A stretch of 64,000 nucleotides of DNA from Bacteroidaceae bacterium (GCA_017383485.1 JAFNXM010000036.1:1-64000); one strand, 5' to 3'; shown: positions 25,211-35,055, counted from the first letter of the stretch. Made by a program: numbers and translations. Notes: generated by a model not told the origin, from the letters alone.

Positions 25211-26503
25211 ATGGAAAAACTCCTGCACTATGTGTGGAAGCACAGACTCTTTCCACCACACCAACTCTATGCTGCAGATGGTCGCCCCGTCGAGGTGCTG
25301 GATCCTGGTTTGCACAATCAACACCAGGGGCCGGATTTCTTCAACGCTAAGGTGAAAATCGCAGATACGGTGTGGGTAGGAAATGTCGAACTCCACATCA
25401 AATCTTCCGACTGGTACAAGCACGGACATGAGGCAGACGAGCGCTACAACAACGTCGTCCTGCATGTGGCACAGACCTTGGACGAAGAGGTATATACGCA
25501 GAGTGGACAACCCCTGCCGCAGCTCCAACTGGATGTGCCCGAACACGTGCGACAGAACTACCAGGAATTGCTCGAAGAGGAGACCTATCCCCCTTGCTAC
25601 CGCGTCATTCCACACGTGTCCGAGATGATTGCACATAGCTGGATGAGCGCGCTGATGGTGGAACGTCTTGAAGAAAAAACACGACGTATCGAGCAGATTT
25701 TACACGACTGTACAGGCAATTGGGAACGTGCTTTTTTCCGCACGCTGGCACGCAATTTTGGCTTTGGAACGAATGCTGAAGCCTTCGACCTTTGGGCGCA
25801 ACACATCCCGCCGCAGACGATCGAAAAGCACAGGGACAATCTGCTCCAGGTCGAGGCTATGTTTCTCGGACAAGCCGGACTTTTGAGCGACGATCTCGTG
25901 CCCGAAGAAAAGCGCGACGACTATTTCATGCAACTTCAGCGCGAGTACAAATTTCTAGCCCACAAGTTCTCGCTCACACCTATGGATGTGCGTCAGTGGC
26001 GCTTCTTGAGGATGCGTCCGCAGAACTTCCCGCACATTCGCCTTTCACAATTAGCGATGCTCTATCACCGCCAGCAATGCAACCTTTCGATGCTGCTCGA
26101 GGTCCGTTCGCGCGAAGATATTCACCGTCTCTTTTCAGCCTCTGTCACGCCGTATTGGGAGGCGCATTACACCTTTGGCGAGGAGAGCACGGCGCATGCT
26201 AAACGCCTGCAAACGGCTTCTCTTGACCTGGTCTTGATCAATACTGCCGCTCCCCTGCTCTTTGCTTACGGCAGGAGTCATTTTGCCGAGGATAAGTGCG
26301 AATTGGCCTTCGAACTATTGGAGTCTACGCCACCCGAGCACAACTTTATCACACGCTCCTGGGCCAAGGCGGGCATCCGTGCCGAGAATGCTGGCGACAG
26401 CCAATCCTTGATCCAATTGCGCCGTAATTATTGCGACAGGAAGGACTGCCTGCGCTGTCGATTCGGTTGCGAATATCTGAAACATCACGGCGAGGGGAAA
26501 TAG
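25211..26503 (+). CDS. DUF2851 family protein
   Basis: A 430-residue cytoplasmic protein of the DUF2851 family, widespread in Bacteroidota; its function is not known to me. The N terminus MEKLLHYVWKHRLFP and the block HNQHQGPDFFNAKVKI, then WVGNVELHIKSSDWYKHGH, are diagnostic and contain several Asp/Glu/His/Lys residues reminiscent of nuclease-like active sites. The C-terminal end has a cysteine cluster, CDRKDCLRCRFGCEYLK, that could bind metal. It is followed by a thioesterase gene and dprA on the same strand. Confidence 0.88.
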   Translation: MEKLLHYVWKHRLFPPHQLYAADGRPVEVLDPGLHNQHQGPDFFNAKVKIADTVWVGNVELHIKSSDWYKHGHEADERYNNVVLHVAQTLDEEVYTQSGQPLPQLQLDVPEHVRQNYQELLEEETYPPCYRVIPHVSEMIAHSWMSALMVERLEEKTRRIEQILHDCTGNWERAFFRTLARNFGFGTNAEAFDLWAQHIPPQTIEKHRDNLLQVEAMFLGQAGLLSDDLVPEEKRDDYFMQLQREYKFLAHKFSLTPMDVRQWRFLRMRPQNFPHIRLSQLAMLYHRQQCNLSMLLEVRSREDIHRLFSASVTPYWEAHYTFGEESTAHAKRLQTASLDLVLINTAAPLLFAYGRSHFAEDKCELAFELLESTPPEHNFITRSWAKAGIRAENAGDSQSLIQLRRNYCDRKDCLRCRFGCEYLKHHGEGK

Positions 26504-26598
26504 CTCTTGACGTTTGATAAAATCCGCCTTTTCTCTTCTTAAACAGAAGTGATCTCGTGGCTGTTTTCTCTTAATAATTACTATAAAAATCTGCTCAA

Positions 26599-27009
26599 AT
26601 GGACTATATATTTGACCTCAAAATGAAGGTGCGTGACTACGAATGCGACCTGCAAGGCATCGTCAATAATGCCAATTATCAACATTATTTAGAGCATGCT
26701 CGCCACGAATTTCTGCTTTCAGAAAATGTGAGTTTCGCAGACCTCCACGCCCGTGGAATAGATGCTGTAGTGGCGCGAATTACGATGGCTTTCAAGACAC
26801 CGTTGCGCAGTGGCGACGAGTTCCTATCGCGTATGAATGTGCGTAAGGATGGCATCAAATATGTCTTCACTCAGGATATCTTTCGCTTACCTGACAACAA
26901 GTGGGTGCTGCATGCCGAAGTCGACACCGTATGTATGGTAAACGGCAAGTTGGCCAAAACCTGCGAACTCGACGATTTGTTGGAAAAATATCTGGCGCGC
27001 GAGTCCTGA
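26599..27009 (+). CDS. acyl-CoA thioesterase, YbgC/FadM (hot-dog) family
   Basis: A 136-residue cytoplasmic thioesterase that hydrolyses acyl-CoA or acyl-ACP thioesters. It begins DLKMKVRDYECDLQGIVNNA with the catalytic-type Asp in YECDLQGIVNNANY, then YLEHARHEFL, and a hot-dog core up to VCMVNGKLAKTCELDDLL. Typical 4HBT length. It is 57 bp upstream of dprA; I recall this gene order in other Bacteroidales. Confidence 0.88.
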   Translation: MDYIFDLKMKVRDYECDLQGIVNNANYQHYLEHARHEFLLSENVSFADLHARGIDAVVARITMAFKTPLRSGDEFLSRMNVRKDGIKYVFTQDIFRLPDNKWVLHAEVDTVCMVNGKLAKTCELDDLLEKYLARES

Positions 27010-27066
27010 TCCCTGTTCTACCCTGTCCCCTCCCTGAAATTTTGAAATCAAAGCATCTTCTTAGTC

Positions 27067-28158
27067 ATGTCACAAGAAACCCTTTCAGCACTCACCCTGG
27101 TCTGCTTGCGCGGACTCAGTGCCTCGATGGCGATGTGTCTTTACAAAAAGTACGAATCGGCCACACTCGCTCTCGAACATCTGGACGAGGTGCCAGCGCG
27201 TTTTCGCAAAAAGGTGCTCGAGTCTTTGCCCGAGGCACAGGAGCGTGCAAAAGTTGAAATGGAATTTTGTAAACAGAAAAACATCCAAGTCTTGATTTTT
27301 TCCGACGAGGGGTATCCGGCACGATTGCGCGAGTGCGAAGACGCACCTTTGGTACTTTTTTACCGAGGTGTGGCAAATTTGAACGAAAAACGCATAATTT
27401 CTGTCGTAGGTACCCGAAAAATCTCTGAAAGGGGTAAGTCGATTTGTCAAAATTTCTGCAAAGAATTAGCTACTCTTGTTTCTGATTGCGTGGTAGTTAG
27501 CGGTCTTGCATACGGCGTAGATATTCACTCACACCGCGCTTGTTTAGAAAATTCTTTGCCTACGGTCGCTGTACTCGCGCATGGACTCGATAGAATTTAC
27601 CCTTCTTTGCACCGTTCGACAGCAATTGAGATGTTAAATCAGGGTGGACTCCTCACCGAGTTCCTTTCGGGCACAAATCCGGACAAAGGGAATTTCGTGC
27701 GTCGCAATCGTATCGTGGCGGGAATGTCTGATGCTACGATCGTCGTCGAGAGTGCCTCGCATGGCGGCGCTATGATCACGGCACGCCTGGCGCAAGGTTA
27801 TGGTCGCGACGTCTTTGCCTTTCCCGGACGTGTCACAGATCAGATGTCCGAGGGTTGTTTGAAACTGATCAAGACCAACGTGGCGGGACTTGTTACCAGC
27901 GCTGCAGATGTACTTGAAGCGATGAATTGGACGTCTGTAAAGCCCCATTCAGCGCCTATTCAGCGAGAATTATTCCCCGCACTTACGCCGCAGCAAGAAC
28001 GTCTCTGTGACCTGCTCCGGGGTGCTGAAGGCCTGACAATAAATCAAATGGTTGTTGCTTCGGATATGCCTTTCAGCGACGTAGCAACCGAGCTTTTCAA
28101 TCTTGAAATGGATGGCGTTGTGCAACTCCTTGCCGGCGGAATTTATCGCCTTTTATAA
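27067..28158 (+). CDS. dprA: DNA processing protein DprA
   Basis: A 363-residue protein that loads RecA on incoming single-stranded DNA in natural transformation. It has an N-terminal SAM-like region, the Rossmann core (VVGTRKISERGKSICQNF; VVSGLAYGVDIHSHRACL; TVAVLAHGLDRIYP; GNFVRRNRIVAGMSDATIVV; ESASHGGAMITARLAQGYGR; VFAFPG) and a C-terminal winged helix (LTINQMVVASDMPFSDVATEL). All family motifs are present. No other competence genes are in the window. A terminator and a 21-bp array follow. Confidence 0.94.
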   Translation: MSQETLSALTLVCLRGLSASMAMCLYKKYESATLALEHLDEVPARFRKKVLESLPEAQERAKVEMEFCKQKNIQVLIFSDEGYPARLRECEDAPLVLFYRGVANLNEKRIISVVGTRKISERGKSICQNFCKELATLVSDCVVVSGLAYGVDIHSHRACLENSLPTVAVLAHGLDRIYPSLHRSTAIEMLNQGGLLTEFLSGTNPDKGNFVRRNRIVAGMSDATIVVESASHGGAMITARLAQGYGRDVFAFPGRVTDQMSEGCLKLIKTNVAGLVTSAADVLEAMNWTSVKPHSAPIQRELFPALTPQQERLCDLLRGAEGLTINQMVVASDMPFSDVATELFNLEMDGVVQLLAGGIYRLL

Positions 28159-28186
28159 GTCTTTTTGATGTAATACTTAATAACAG

Positions 28187-28225
28187 AGGAACCTGTTGAT
28201 ATTCAGTGGGTTCCTTTTCTTTTTT
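28187..28225 (+). terminator. terminator of dprA
   Basis: AGGAACC pairs with GGTTCCT over a 15-base loop and is followed by TTTCTTTTTT. Confidence 0.75.
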
Positions 28226-28245
28226 CAAAGACTCAGAAACGCCTT

Positions 28246-28332
28246 GGAAATTTCGCGACGCCTCGTAAAAATTTCGCGACGCCTCGTTTAAAAAAGGTCT
28301 AGGCTTTTTTTCACAATGTCTTGACTTTTTTC
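28246..28332. repeat. 21-bp phased array, cluster 4
   Basis: Forward orientation: two AAATTTCGCGACGCCTCGT units 21 bp apart, then AAAAAAGGTCTAGGCTTTTTT-type and TGTCTTGACTTTTTT units. It lies between the dprA terminator and the mnmG promoter. The long minus-strand frame across it (28097-29107) is not a gene. Confidence 0.87.
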
Positions 28333-28404
28333 TCTCTTTTCGGGGTGAGGGAAACTTCTCAACGAAACCCGTCTCAAAATGCCCTTTTTCGCAAAAAAAA
28401 TGTG

Positions 28405-28412
28405 TACTTTTG
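28405..28412 (+). promoter_or_regulatory. -7 promoter element of mnmG
   Basis: TACTTTTG, 20 bp before the mnmG start codon. It may drive the downstream run of genes as well. Confidence 0.7.
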
Positions 28413-28432
28413 CACCATAAAATCAAACTATT

Positions 28433-30310
28433 ATGTCGACTACATTTCAATATGATGTGATTGTGGTAGGTGCAGGGCACGCAGGATGCGAGGCTGCTGT
28501 TGCGGCGGCTCGTATGGGTGCGCGTACCTGTATCATCACCATGGATATGAACAAGATCGCGCAGATGAGCTGTAACCCCGCTATAGGTGGGATTGCCAAA
28601 GGGCAAATTGTGCGCGAGATCGATGCGCTGGGCGGATATACGGGAGTTGTGACAGATGCTTCTGCGATACAATTCCGTATGCTCAATCGCTCGAAGGGAC
28701 CTGCGATGTGGAGCCCCCGTGCACAGTGTGACAGAATGCGCTTCATTCAGGAATGGAGAAAGGTGCTCGAGAATACAGAAAACCTCCATATTTGGCAGGA
28801 TGAAGTGGCTGAAATCATCGTTGAAAACGGCAGAATTGTGGGTATAGATACCGTTTGGGGCGCACGCTTTATGGCAGGTTCGGTAGTTATTACAGCGGGT
28901 ACTTTCCTCAGAGGATTGATGCACGTGGGTAAGAAACAGGTGTCTGGCGGTAGATGTTCGGAGCCTGCAGCGTCGTTTTTGACCGAATCCATCACGAAAT
29001 ATGGCATTCGTAGTGCACGTATGAAGACGGGAACTCCTGTCAGAATTGACGCACGTTCCGTACATTTCGACGAAATGGAGGTGCAACCCGGAGAAAACGA
29101 TTTTCACCGTTTTTCTTACGTGAGCGAATCGCGCCCATTACCTCAATTGCCTTGTTGGACCTGTGCTACGAATGCAGAAGTTCACCGCATTTTGCAACAA
29201 GGTTTGCCCGATTCACCGCTATATAATGGCCAAATTCAAAGTATAGGTCCACGCTATTGCCCAAGTATTGAGACAAAGATTGTCACCTTCCCCGATCGCG
29301 ACACACATCCTCTCTTTTTGGAACCAGAGGGGCTCGATACAAACGAACTCTACTTAAATGGTTTTTCGTCCTCTTTACCGATGGAAATCCAACTCGAGGC
29401 GTTGAAAAAAATGCCTTGTTTCCGCGATATTGTCGTATATCGCCCTGGTTATGCTATCGAGTACGACTTCTTTGATCCCACTCAATTAAAGCATAGTCTT
29501 GAGTCCAAAATAGTCGAAGGTTTGTTCTTTGCCGGACAAGTTAACGGTACCACCGGGTACGAGGAGGCGGCTGGGCAAGGTATTATTGCGGGTATAAATG
29601 CTGCCTTGAAATGCAGCGGTAGCGATACCTTTACACTCGGTCGTGACGAGGCGTATATCGGCGTATTGATCGACGATTTGGTAACAAAAGGCGTGGATGA
29701 ACCCTATCGTATGTTTACTTCGCGTGCAGAATACCGCATACTTCTTCGCCAAGACAATGCAGATATGCGCTTAACCCCATATGCGGAAAAGTTAGGAATT
29801 GCGGATGAAAATCGTAAGCAAAAATTCCATGCTAAAAAAGAAAACGTCGATAAAATCATTGATTTTTGTAAAAACTTCTCGATAAAAGCGCATAAAATTA
29901 ATCCCTTTATTGAGAGTGTAGGTAGTACGCCTTTGCGCAATGGATGTAAATTGTACGACCTCATAAATCGTCCACAAGTTACCCTTGATAACATTTCAAC
30001 GCAAATACCAGCCTTCCGCGAACTACTTAATAATATTCCGCTCGACGCCGAAGAAACGATAGAAGCAGCCGAAATCGAGATGAAATATCATGGTTATATT
30101 TCGCGCGAACGTGACCTTGCTGACAAGATGCAACGCCTCGAATCTATCAAAATACATGGGCGATTTAATTACGAAGAGTTGACTCAGCTTTCAACCGAGG
30201 CGCGACAAAAACTCACTGCTATCAATCCCGAGACATTGGCTCAAGCCAGCCGTATCCCTGGTGTTTCGCCCAGTGATATTAGCGTACTGCTCGTGCTCCT
30301 TGGTAGATAA
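28433..30310 (+). CDS. mnmG: tRNA uridine-5-carboxymethylaminomethyl modification enzyme MnmG (GidA)
   Basis: A 625-residue FAD protein that, with MnmE, modifies the wobble uridine of several tRNAs. Visible are the FAD-binding VVGAGHAGCEAAVAAARMGA (about 10-29), CNPAIGGIAKGQIVREIDAL, MLNRSKGPAMWSPRAQCDR, ITAGTFLRGLMHVGKKQVSG, KTGTPVRID and GLFFAGQVNGTTGYEEAAGQ (then GIIAGINAAL), and the C-terminal helical MnmE/tRNA-binding domain ending with LAQASRIPGVSPSDISVLLV. Full length. A consensus parS site lies just after its stop; gidA is often close to the replication origin in bacteria. Confidence 0.96.
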   Translation: MSTTFQYDVIVVGAGHAGCEAAVAAARMGARTCIITMDMNKIAQMSCNPAIGGIAKGQIVREIDALGGYTGVVTDASAIQFRMLNRSKGPAMWSPRAQCDRMRFIQEWRKVLENTENLHIWQDEVAEIIVENGRIVGIDTVWGARFMAGSVVITAGTFLRGLMHVGKKQVSGGRCSEPAASFLTESITKYGIRSARMKTGTPVRIDARSVHFDEMEVQPGENDFHRFSYVSESRPLPQLPCWTCATNAEVHRILQQGLPDSPLYNGQIQSIGPRYCPSIETKIVTFPDRDTHPLFLEPEGLDTNELYLNGFSSSLPMEIQLEALKKMPCFRDIVVYRPGYAIEYDFFDPTQLKHSLESKIVEGLFFAGQVNGTTGYEEAAGQGIIAGINAALKCSGSDTFTLGRDEAYIGVLIDDLVTKGVDEPYRMFTSRAEYRILLRQDNADMRLTPYAEKLGIADENRKQKFHAKKENVDKIIDFCKNFSIKAHKINPFIESVGSTPLRNGCKLYDLINRPQVTLDNISTQIPAFRELLNNIPLDAEETIEAAEIEMKYHGYISRERDLADKMQRLESIKIHGRFNYEELTQLSTEARQKLTAINPETLAQASRIPGVSPSDISVLLVLLGR

Positions 30311-30318
30311 TGAAAAAA

Positions 30319-30334
30319 TGTTCCACGTGAAACA
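30319..30334. promoter_or_regulatory. parS-like ParB binding site
   Basis: TGTTCCACGTGAAACA is a 16-of-16 match to the general bacterial parS consensus TGTTNCACGTGAAACA, palindromic except at one central-arm pair. It lies 9 bp after mnmG and 34 bp before apt. Known parS sites cluster near oriC and load ParB for chromosome segregation. No second copy and no parAB genes are seen in the window. Confidence 0.85.
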
Positions 30335-30367
30335 ATTGTGTTTGACAAAATTAAAATTCAATAAGTT

Positions 30368-30904
30368 ATGAATGAGAAACTGTTGTTGGAAAACTTGAGA
30401 AACATTCCTGATTTTCCAAAACCCGGTATTCAATTTAAGGATGTAAGTACTCTTTTTAAGAATCCTGCTTGCAACGAAGAAATGCTCAATGAGCTGGTGC
30501 GTCTATATCAAGACAAAGGTATCACAAAGGTGGTCGGCATTGAATCGCGCGGCTTTATAATGGGTGCCATGTTAGCTGCAAAATTAGGTGCCGGTTTTGT
30601 GCTTTGTCGCAAGCCTGGCAAATTGCCTGGCACAACTATTAAGGCATCTTATGCGAAAGAGTATGGTTTGGATTCTATCGAGATTCATTCCGACGCGATT
30701 ACTTCTGACGACGTCGTACTGATACACGATGATTTGTTGGCAACGGGAGGTTCGATGAATGCCGCTTATGATTTGGTACAACTATTTCATCCGAAAGATG
30801 TTTTCATTAACTTTATCATCGAACTTCGTATTGAAGGGTTGAAAGGGCGTGAGGCGCTTGGTGAAGACAAAAAGGTTACTTCGCTGCTCACTATTACAGA
30901 ATAA
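30368..30904 (+). CDS. apt: adenine phosphoribosyltransferase
   Basis: A 178-residue cytoplasmic purine-salvage enzyme (adenine + PRPP to AMP). Motifs include NIPDFPKPGIQFKDVSTLF at the N terminus, VVGIESRGFIMGAMLA, FVLCRKPGKLPG and the PRPP loop VVLIHDDLLATGGSMNAA. Length is normal for APT. It follows mnmG by 57 bp, with the parS sequence in between, and ends with its own terminator. Confidence 0.95.
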   Translation: MNEKLLLENLRNIPDFPKPGIQFKDVSTLFKNPACNEEMLNELVRLYQDKGITKVVGIESRGFIMGAMLAAKLGAGFVLCRKPGKLPGTTIKASYAKEYGLDSIEIHSDAITSDDVVLIHDDLLATGGSMNAAYDLVQLFHPKDVFINFIIELRIEGLKGREALGEDKKVTSLLTITE

Positions 30905-30946
30905 AAATTTGGCACGACTCCTTGCTTTGGGGTGGTGCCAATTTTG
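30904..30946 (+). terminator. terminator of apt
   Basis: AAAATTTGGCAC pairs with GTGCCAATTTT (one bulge), followed by GTTTTG. It overlaps the last base of the stop codon. Confidence 0.75.
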
Positions 30947-30947
30947 T

Positions 30948-30979
30948 TTTGCTCTATTCTAAAAAATATATTACCTTTG
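30948..30979 (+). promoter_or_regulatory. promoter of uvrC
   Basis: -33 TTTG (30948-30951) and -7 TACCTTTG (30972-30979) with a 20-bp spacer, 47 bp before uvrC. Confidence 0.7.
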
Positions 30980-31025
30980 CGAGTGCATTCTGTGTGGGAT
31001 GCTGTTTGAAAAATAAGAAGGAAAA

Positions 31026-32861
31026 ATGTCATCTGCTGAACTGAAAAAATATTTGTCCGGGATTGTGAATAATTTGCCCGAGACCCCTGGTTGCTATCAA
31101 TACTTGGATGGCGACGGGCAGGTGATATATGTCGGAAAAGCTAAGAACTTGAAGCGCCGAGTTGCTTCCTATTTTAACAAAGAACAGGTGAGCCGCAAAA
31201 CAGCCCTGCTTGTGTCGAAAATATGCGACATCAAATACGTCGTAGTCAAGACGGAGCAGGACGCGCTCCTGCTGGAAAATAATCTAATCAAACGCTACAA
31301 GCCACGATACAACGTCTTGTTGAAAGATGATAAGACCTACCCTTCGATAGCCGTTACCAACGAATATTTGCCTCGTATCTTCAAGACAAGGCAACGAGAC
31401 CGTCGTGGTGCGACGTACTATGGTCCATTTTCGCACCTTCCGACTATGTATGCGCTCCTTGATCTCTGTAAAACATTGTATCACCCACGGCCTTGTCATC
31501 AAACGATGACTAAAGAGGGGGTGCTTTGTGGTAAATACGAGGTCTGTCTGGACTATCATATACATAATTGTGGTGGCCCCTGTGTAGGACGTCAGTCGCA
31601 CGAGGAGTACATGAAAAATATCGAAGCCTGCAAGCAAATCCTACGGGGTAACACCTCTGAAATAGCGGCTCAGATGAAAGCGCAAATGCTCGCCTTGGCG
31701 GAGGAATTGCGCTTTGAAGAAGCACAAGTTATCAAGGAGAAATTGCAACTTATTCAGAATTTTCAATCAAAAAGCGAAGTGGTGTCGAACACCCTCCACA
31801 ATATCGATGTATTCCATATTGAGAGCGAGGAAAAAGTCGCCTACATTAATTATCTGCATATCACCAACGGTTGCATCAATCAAGCCTTCACCTTCGAATA
31901 TAAGAAGCGCTTGGAAGAAACCGACGCGGAATTGCTCGCCCTCGGGATTGTCGAGATGCGAGAGCGCTATAAGAGTACGTCGCGTGAGATCATTGTGCCA
32001 CTACCTGTAGATTTGCCTGAAGGATACGCCGTGCAGACGATACCGCAAAGGGGCGACAAGAAAGCCCTGCTTGACCTGTCGCGACTGAATGTGAAGCAGT
32101 ATCGTTTTGATCGTTTGAAGCAGGCAGAAAAGCTCAATCCAGAGCAAAAAAGTGTGCGTCTGATGAAAGAAATCCAGACCGATTTGGGATTGGAAAAGTT
32201 GCCCATGCGCATAGAGCTTTTCGACAATTCAAATATATCGGGCGAGGATGCAGTAGCCGCTTGCGTAGTCTTCGAAAAGTTGAAACCCAAGAAATCTGAT
32301 TACAGAAAATATCACATCCGCGAAGTCTGTGGCCCCGACGACTACGCTTCGATGCGCGAGGTCGTTCGTCGCCGTTATACACGTTTGATGGAGGAGGGCG
32401 CTCCCCTACCCGACTTGATAATAGCCGACGGCGGCAAGGGGCAGATGGCAGTGATTCGCGAAGTCGTCCTGGGTGAATTGGGACTGTCTATACCCATCGC
32501 CGGACTAGCCAAGGATGGGCGTCACCGCACCCGTGAGATGTTGTTCGGCGAGCCTATCTGCAGCGTCGGTGTTAAGCCCGGCGGCGAATTGTTCCATTTG
32601 TTGACACGCATGCAGGACGAGGTGCATCGCTTTGCAATAACCTTCCACCGTCAGCAGCGTAGCAAGCGACAAACGGCGTCTGAACTGGATGCTATTCCTG
32701 GAGTTGGAGAAAAGACTAAGTCTTTGCTAATCAAACACTTCGGTAGTGTAAAGCGTGTGAAATCGGCGCAAAAAACTGATTTGCAGGTGCTTCTGGGAAA
32801 GGTGAAGGGGGAGAAACTCTACGAAAACTTGCATCCTGGCGATGCTCAAATAGATAATTAA
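31026..32861 (+). CDS. uvrC: excinuclease ABC subunit C
   Basis: A 611-residue nucleotide-excision-repair endonuclease that makes both incisions around a UvrB-marked lesion. Visible are the GIY-YIG domain ([20 protein letters not shown], about 18-37), a Cys-bearing segment ([20 protein letters not shown]), the UVR helix ([19 protein letters not shown]), and the RNase H-like 5' nuclease ([31 protein letters not shown]). The helix-hairpin-helix end is [20 protein letters not shown]. Length is typical. dtd starts 20 bp after its stop. Confidence 0.96.
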   Translation: MSSAELKKYLSGIVNNLPETPGCYQYLDGDGQVIYVGKAKNLKRRVASYFNKEQVSRKTALLVSKICDIKYVVVKTEQDALLLENNLIKRYKPRYNVLLKDDKTYPSIAVTNEYLPRIFKTRQRDRRGATYYGPFSHLPTMYALLDLCKTLYHPRPCHQTMTKEGVLCGKYEVCLDYHIHNCGGPCVGRQSHEEYMKNIEACKQILRGNTSEIAAQMKAQMLALAEELRFEEAQVIKEKLQLIQNFQSKSEVVSNTLHNIDVFHIESEEKVAYINYLHITNGCINQAFTFEYKKRLEETDAELLALGIVEMRERYKSTSREIIVPLPVDLPEGYAVQTIPQRGDKKALLDLSRLNVKQYRFDRLKQAEKLNPEQKSVRLMKEIQTDLGLEKLPMRIELFDNSNISGEDAVAACVVFEKLKPKKSDYRKYHIREVCGPDDYASMREVVRRRYTRLMEEGAPLPDLIIADGGKGQMAVIREVVLGELGLSIPIAGLAKDGRHRTREMLFGEPICSVGVKPGGELFHLLTRMQDEVHRFAITFHRQQRSKRQTASELDAIPGVGEKTKSLLIKHFGSVKRVKSAQKTDLQVLLGKVKGEKLYENLHPGDAQIDN

Positions 32862-32881
32862 ACGTATATTTGCAGAAAAAC

Positions 32882-33334
32882 ATGAGAACCGTCATACAAC
32901 GCGTACGCCACGCCTCGGTCACAATAGAGGGTCGGGTGAAATCTAAAATCGGTCAAGGCCTCTTGATTTTGGTCGGCGTAGAGGATAGCGACACCCAGGA
33001 AGATGTCGATTGGTTAGCACAGAAAATTGCTGCCCTCCGTATCTTCGACGATGCCAACGGCGTGATGAATTTGAGCCTGTCTGACATTGCTGGTGAAGCC
33101 TTAGTCGTAAGTCAATTTACCCTTTGGGCATCCTACAAGAAAGGTAATCGTCCGTCCTACATTCGCGCATCTCGTCCCGAAAAGGCAATACCTATGTACG
33201 AAGCCTTCTGTGCACGTTTGTCCGAAGTCTTGGGTCGTCCCGTCGGCACAGGCGAATTTGGCGCCGATATGAAGGTAGAATTGCTCAACGACGGACCTGT
33301 GACGATCTGCATGGATACGCATAACAAAGAATAG
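32882..33334 (+). CDS. dtd: D-aminoacyl-tRNA deacylase
   Basis: A 150-residue enzyme that removes D-amino acids (and glycine from tRNA-Ala) from mischarged tRNAs. ATG 32882 gives the canonical [19 protein letters not shown]; four codons upstream is an alternative that I reject. Family marks are [17 protein letters not shown] (catalytic SQxxL) and the Gly-Pro hairpin region [14 protein letters not shown] at the C terminus. It is tightly spaced after uvrC and before the MazG-like gene, so the three are probably one transcript. Confidence 0.95.
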   Translation: MRTVIQRVRHASVTIEGRVKSKIGQGLLILVGVEDSDTQEDVDWLAQKIAALRIFDDANGVMNLSLSDIAGEALVVSQFTLWASYKKGNRPSYIRASRPEKAIPMYEAFCARLSEVLGRPVGTGEFGADMKVELLNDGPVTICMDTHNKE

Positions 33335-33453
33335 AGGTAGAGATTGTGCGATAGAATGCCCGAAAAGCACTTTTTAAGCCTTTTTGGCGCGAAAATAAGG
33401 CTTTGGTGATAAAATCCCCGTCCAAAAGAAAATAAACCGAAATTTCAAAGCAT

Positions 33454-33777
33454 ATGACCCTGGATGAAGCACAACAAGCCGTAGATACGTGGATCAAAAC
33501 CTACGGCGTGAGATATTTCAGCGAATTGACAAATATGGCCTGTCTGACCGAGGAGGTGGGCGAGTTGGCACGCATTATCGCACGTCAATACGGCGATCAA
33601 TCCTTCAAGGCGGGCGAAAAAGCTGACCTTTCCGAGGAGATGGCAGACGTGCTGTGGGTGCTCATTTGCCTGGCCAATCAGACAGGTGTCAACCTGACCG
33701 AAGCCTTAGAAAAGAGTCTGGAGAAAAAGACTAAGCGCGACGCAACACGCCACTTGGAGAACGAGAAACTGAGGTAA
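33454..33777 (+). CDS. MazG-like nucleotide pyrophosphohydrolase
   Basis: A 107-residue all-alpha NTP pyrophosphatase. The metal-binding acidic motifs are present: LTEEVGELARII (EExxE) near residues 31-42 and DLSEEMADVLWVLICLA (ExxD) near 60-76. Size fits the single-domain MazG/YpjD-like type rather than the two-domain E. coli protein. It probably cleans non-canonical nucleotides. Between it and deoC lie 164 bp without a recognisable gene. Confidence 0.88.
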   Translation: MTLDEAQQAVDTWIKTYGVRYFSELTNMACLTEEVGELARIIARQYGDQSFKAGEKADLSEEMADVLWVLICLANQTGVNLTEALEKSLEKKTKRDATRHLENEKLR

Positions 33778-33941
33778 ATCTCGGGGCGATGCTGGTAGGA
33801 TTTCTGCATATTTAGTAAGAGAGTATTATGCGCTAAAGGACGTTTCTATCTCCTGCAAAGGGCTTGAAATCATCACTGCCCTACCCTACTTTGAAAACAT
33901 TCAAAACAGTAAAAATATTCAACAAATAAACGATAAAAATT

Positions 33942-34853
33942 ATGGAAACAAATTGCCACGAACATGGTGCTTGCGATCGCTACAGCAAGCTGTTCAGCGA
34001 GTACAACGTACATCTGAATGACGAAAAGGTGAGTGCTGAAGTAGCCCACCTGATCGAAAAGAATCGCGATAAGTACGACACGCCCGAAGTGCTCAACACT
34101 TTGCTCGGCACAGTAGAGTTGACTACACTCCAAGTGACCGATTCGCAAGAAAGCGTATTGAAATTTGTCGAAAAGGTGAACAAATTCGCCGATGCGCACC
34201 CCGAATTGCCACATTTGGCTACGGTTTGTGTATACCCCAACTTTGCAAAGATCGTGAGCGAAAGCCTCGAGGCAGACAAGGTTGAGATTGCTTGCGTCAG
34301 CGGTGGTTTTCCCTCGTCACAGACCTTCCTGGAAATCAAAACTACCGAGACCGCGCTCGCTATCCACGACGGCGCTACGGAAATTGATATGGTGCTGAGC
34401 GTAGGTACCTTCCTGAGCGGCGACTACGAGACTTGTGCCGACGAAATCGCTGAATTGAAGGCTGTCTGCGGCGAACGCGCGCTGAAGGTGATCCTGGAAA
34501 CCGGTGCTTTGCAAAGCGCAGAGTTGATCAAGAAAGCATCACTGCTCTCGATCTACGCCGGCGCAGATTTCATCAAGACTTCTACGGGCAAAATCAGTAT
34601 CGCTGCGACACCAGAAGCCGCTTACGTGATGTGTCAAACAATCAAGGAATACCACGCCAAGACCGGCACGTGGATCGGTTTCAAGGCAGCGGGCGGCATT
34701 TCTACGGTGAAGGACGCTGTGGACTACTACACCATCGTGTGCGAACTGCTGGGCGAAGAATACATCAAGGCGGGCCTCTTCCGCATCGGTACAAGCCGCT
34801 TGGCCAACCTTTTGGTGCAAGCCATTACCGGCACAGACGAAAAGCCATTCTAA
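33942..34853 (+). CDS. deoC: deoxyribose-phosphate aldolase
   Basis: A 303-residue enzyme that splits 2-deoxyribose 5-phosphate into acetaldehyde and glyceraldehyde 3-phosphate. It belongs to the longer DeoC type. Visible are TVCVYPNFAKIV, CVSGGFPSSQTFLEIK, AIHDGATEIDMVLSVG, KVILETGAL and the Schiff-base lysine in DFIKTSTGK (Lys212), then GFKAAGGIST and FRIGTSRL. The N-terminal extension of about 30 residues holds a small His/Cys cluster (CHEHGAC). It ends the mnmG-to-deoC run and has its own terminator. Confidence 0.94.
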   Translation: METNCHEHGACDRYSKLFSEYNVHLNDEKVSAEVAHLIEKNRDKYDTPEVLNTLLGTVELTTLQVTDSQESVLKFVEKVNKFADAHPELPHLATVCVYPNFAKIVSESLEADKVEIACVSGGFPSSQTFLEIKTTETALAIHDGATEIDMVLSVGTFLSGDYETCADEIAELKAVCGERALKVILETGALQSAELIKKASLLSIYAGADFIKTSTGKISIAATPEAAYVMCQTIKEYHAKTGTWIGFKAAGGISTVKDAVDYYTIVCELLGEEYIKAGLFRIGTSRLANLLVQAITGTDEKPF

Positions 34854-34882
34854 GGGCCGAAAATAGCCTTTCTGATAAAACG

Positions 34883-34923
34883 AAAATCGCATCCGCTATG
34901 CTGTGTAGTGGATGCGATTTTTT
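34883..34923. terminator. terminator of deoC, possibly bidirectional
   Basis: A perfect 11-bp stem (AAATCGCATCC and complement) with A-rich and T-rich flanks, between the convergent deoC and ispB. Confidence 0.85.
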
Positions 34924-34965
34924 ATGCTGTAAATTAGACTTGATTTTGCCTTGAAAAAGCGGTCG

Positions 34966-35055
34966 AAAAATTTCGCGACGGCTCGTTAAAAAAAGGTCTA
35001 ATGTTTTTTGAAAAAGGTTAAGGCTTTTTTCAACGAGGTCTAACCTTTTTTCGCA
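34966..35055. repeat. 21-bp phased array, cluster 5
   Basis: Four successive units in exact 21-bp register: one AATTTCGCGACGGCTCGTT unit, then three tract units containing GGTCTAATG, GGTTAAGGC and GGTCTAACC between A-runs and T-runs. It lies between the convergent deoC and ispB genes and shows most clearly that both unit types share one period. Confidence 0.88.
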
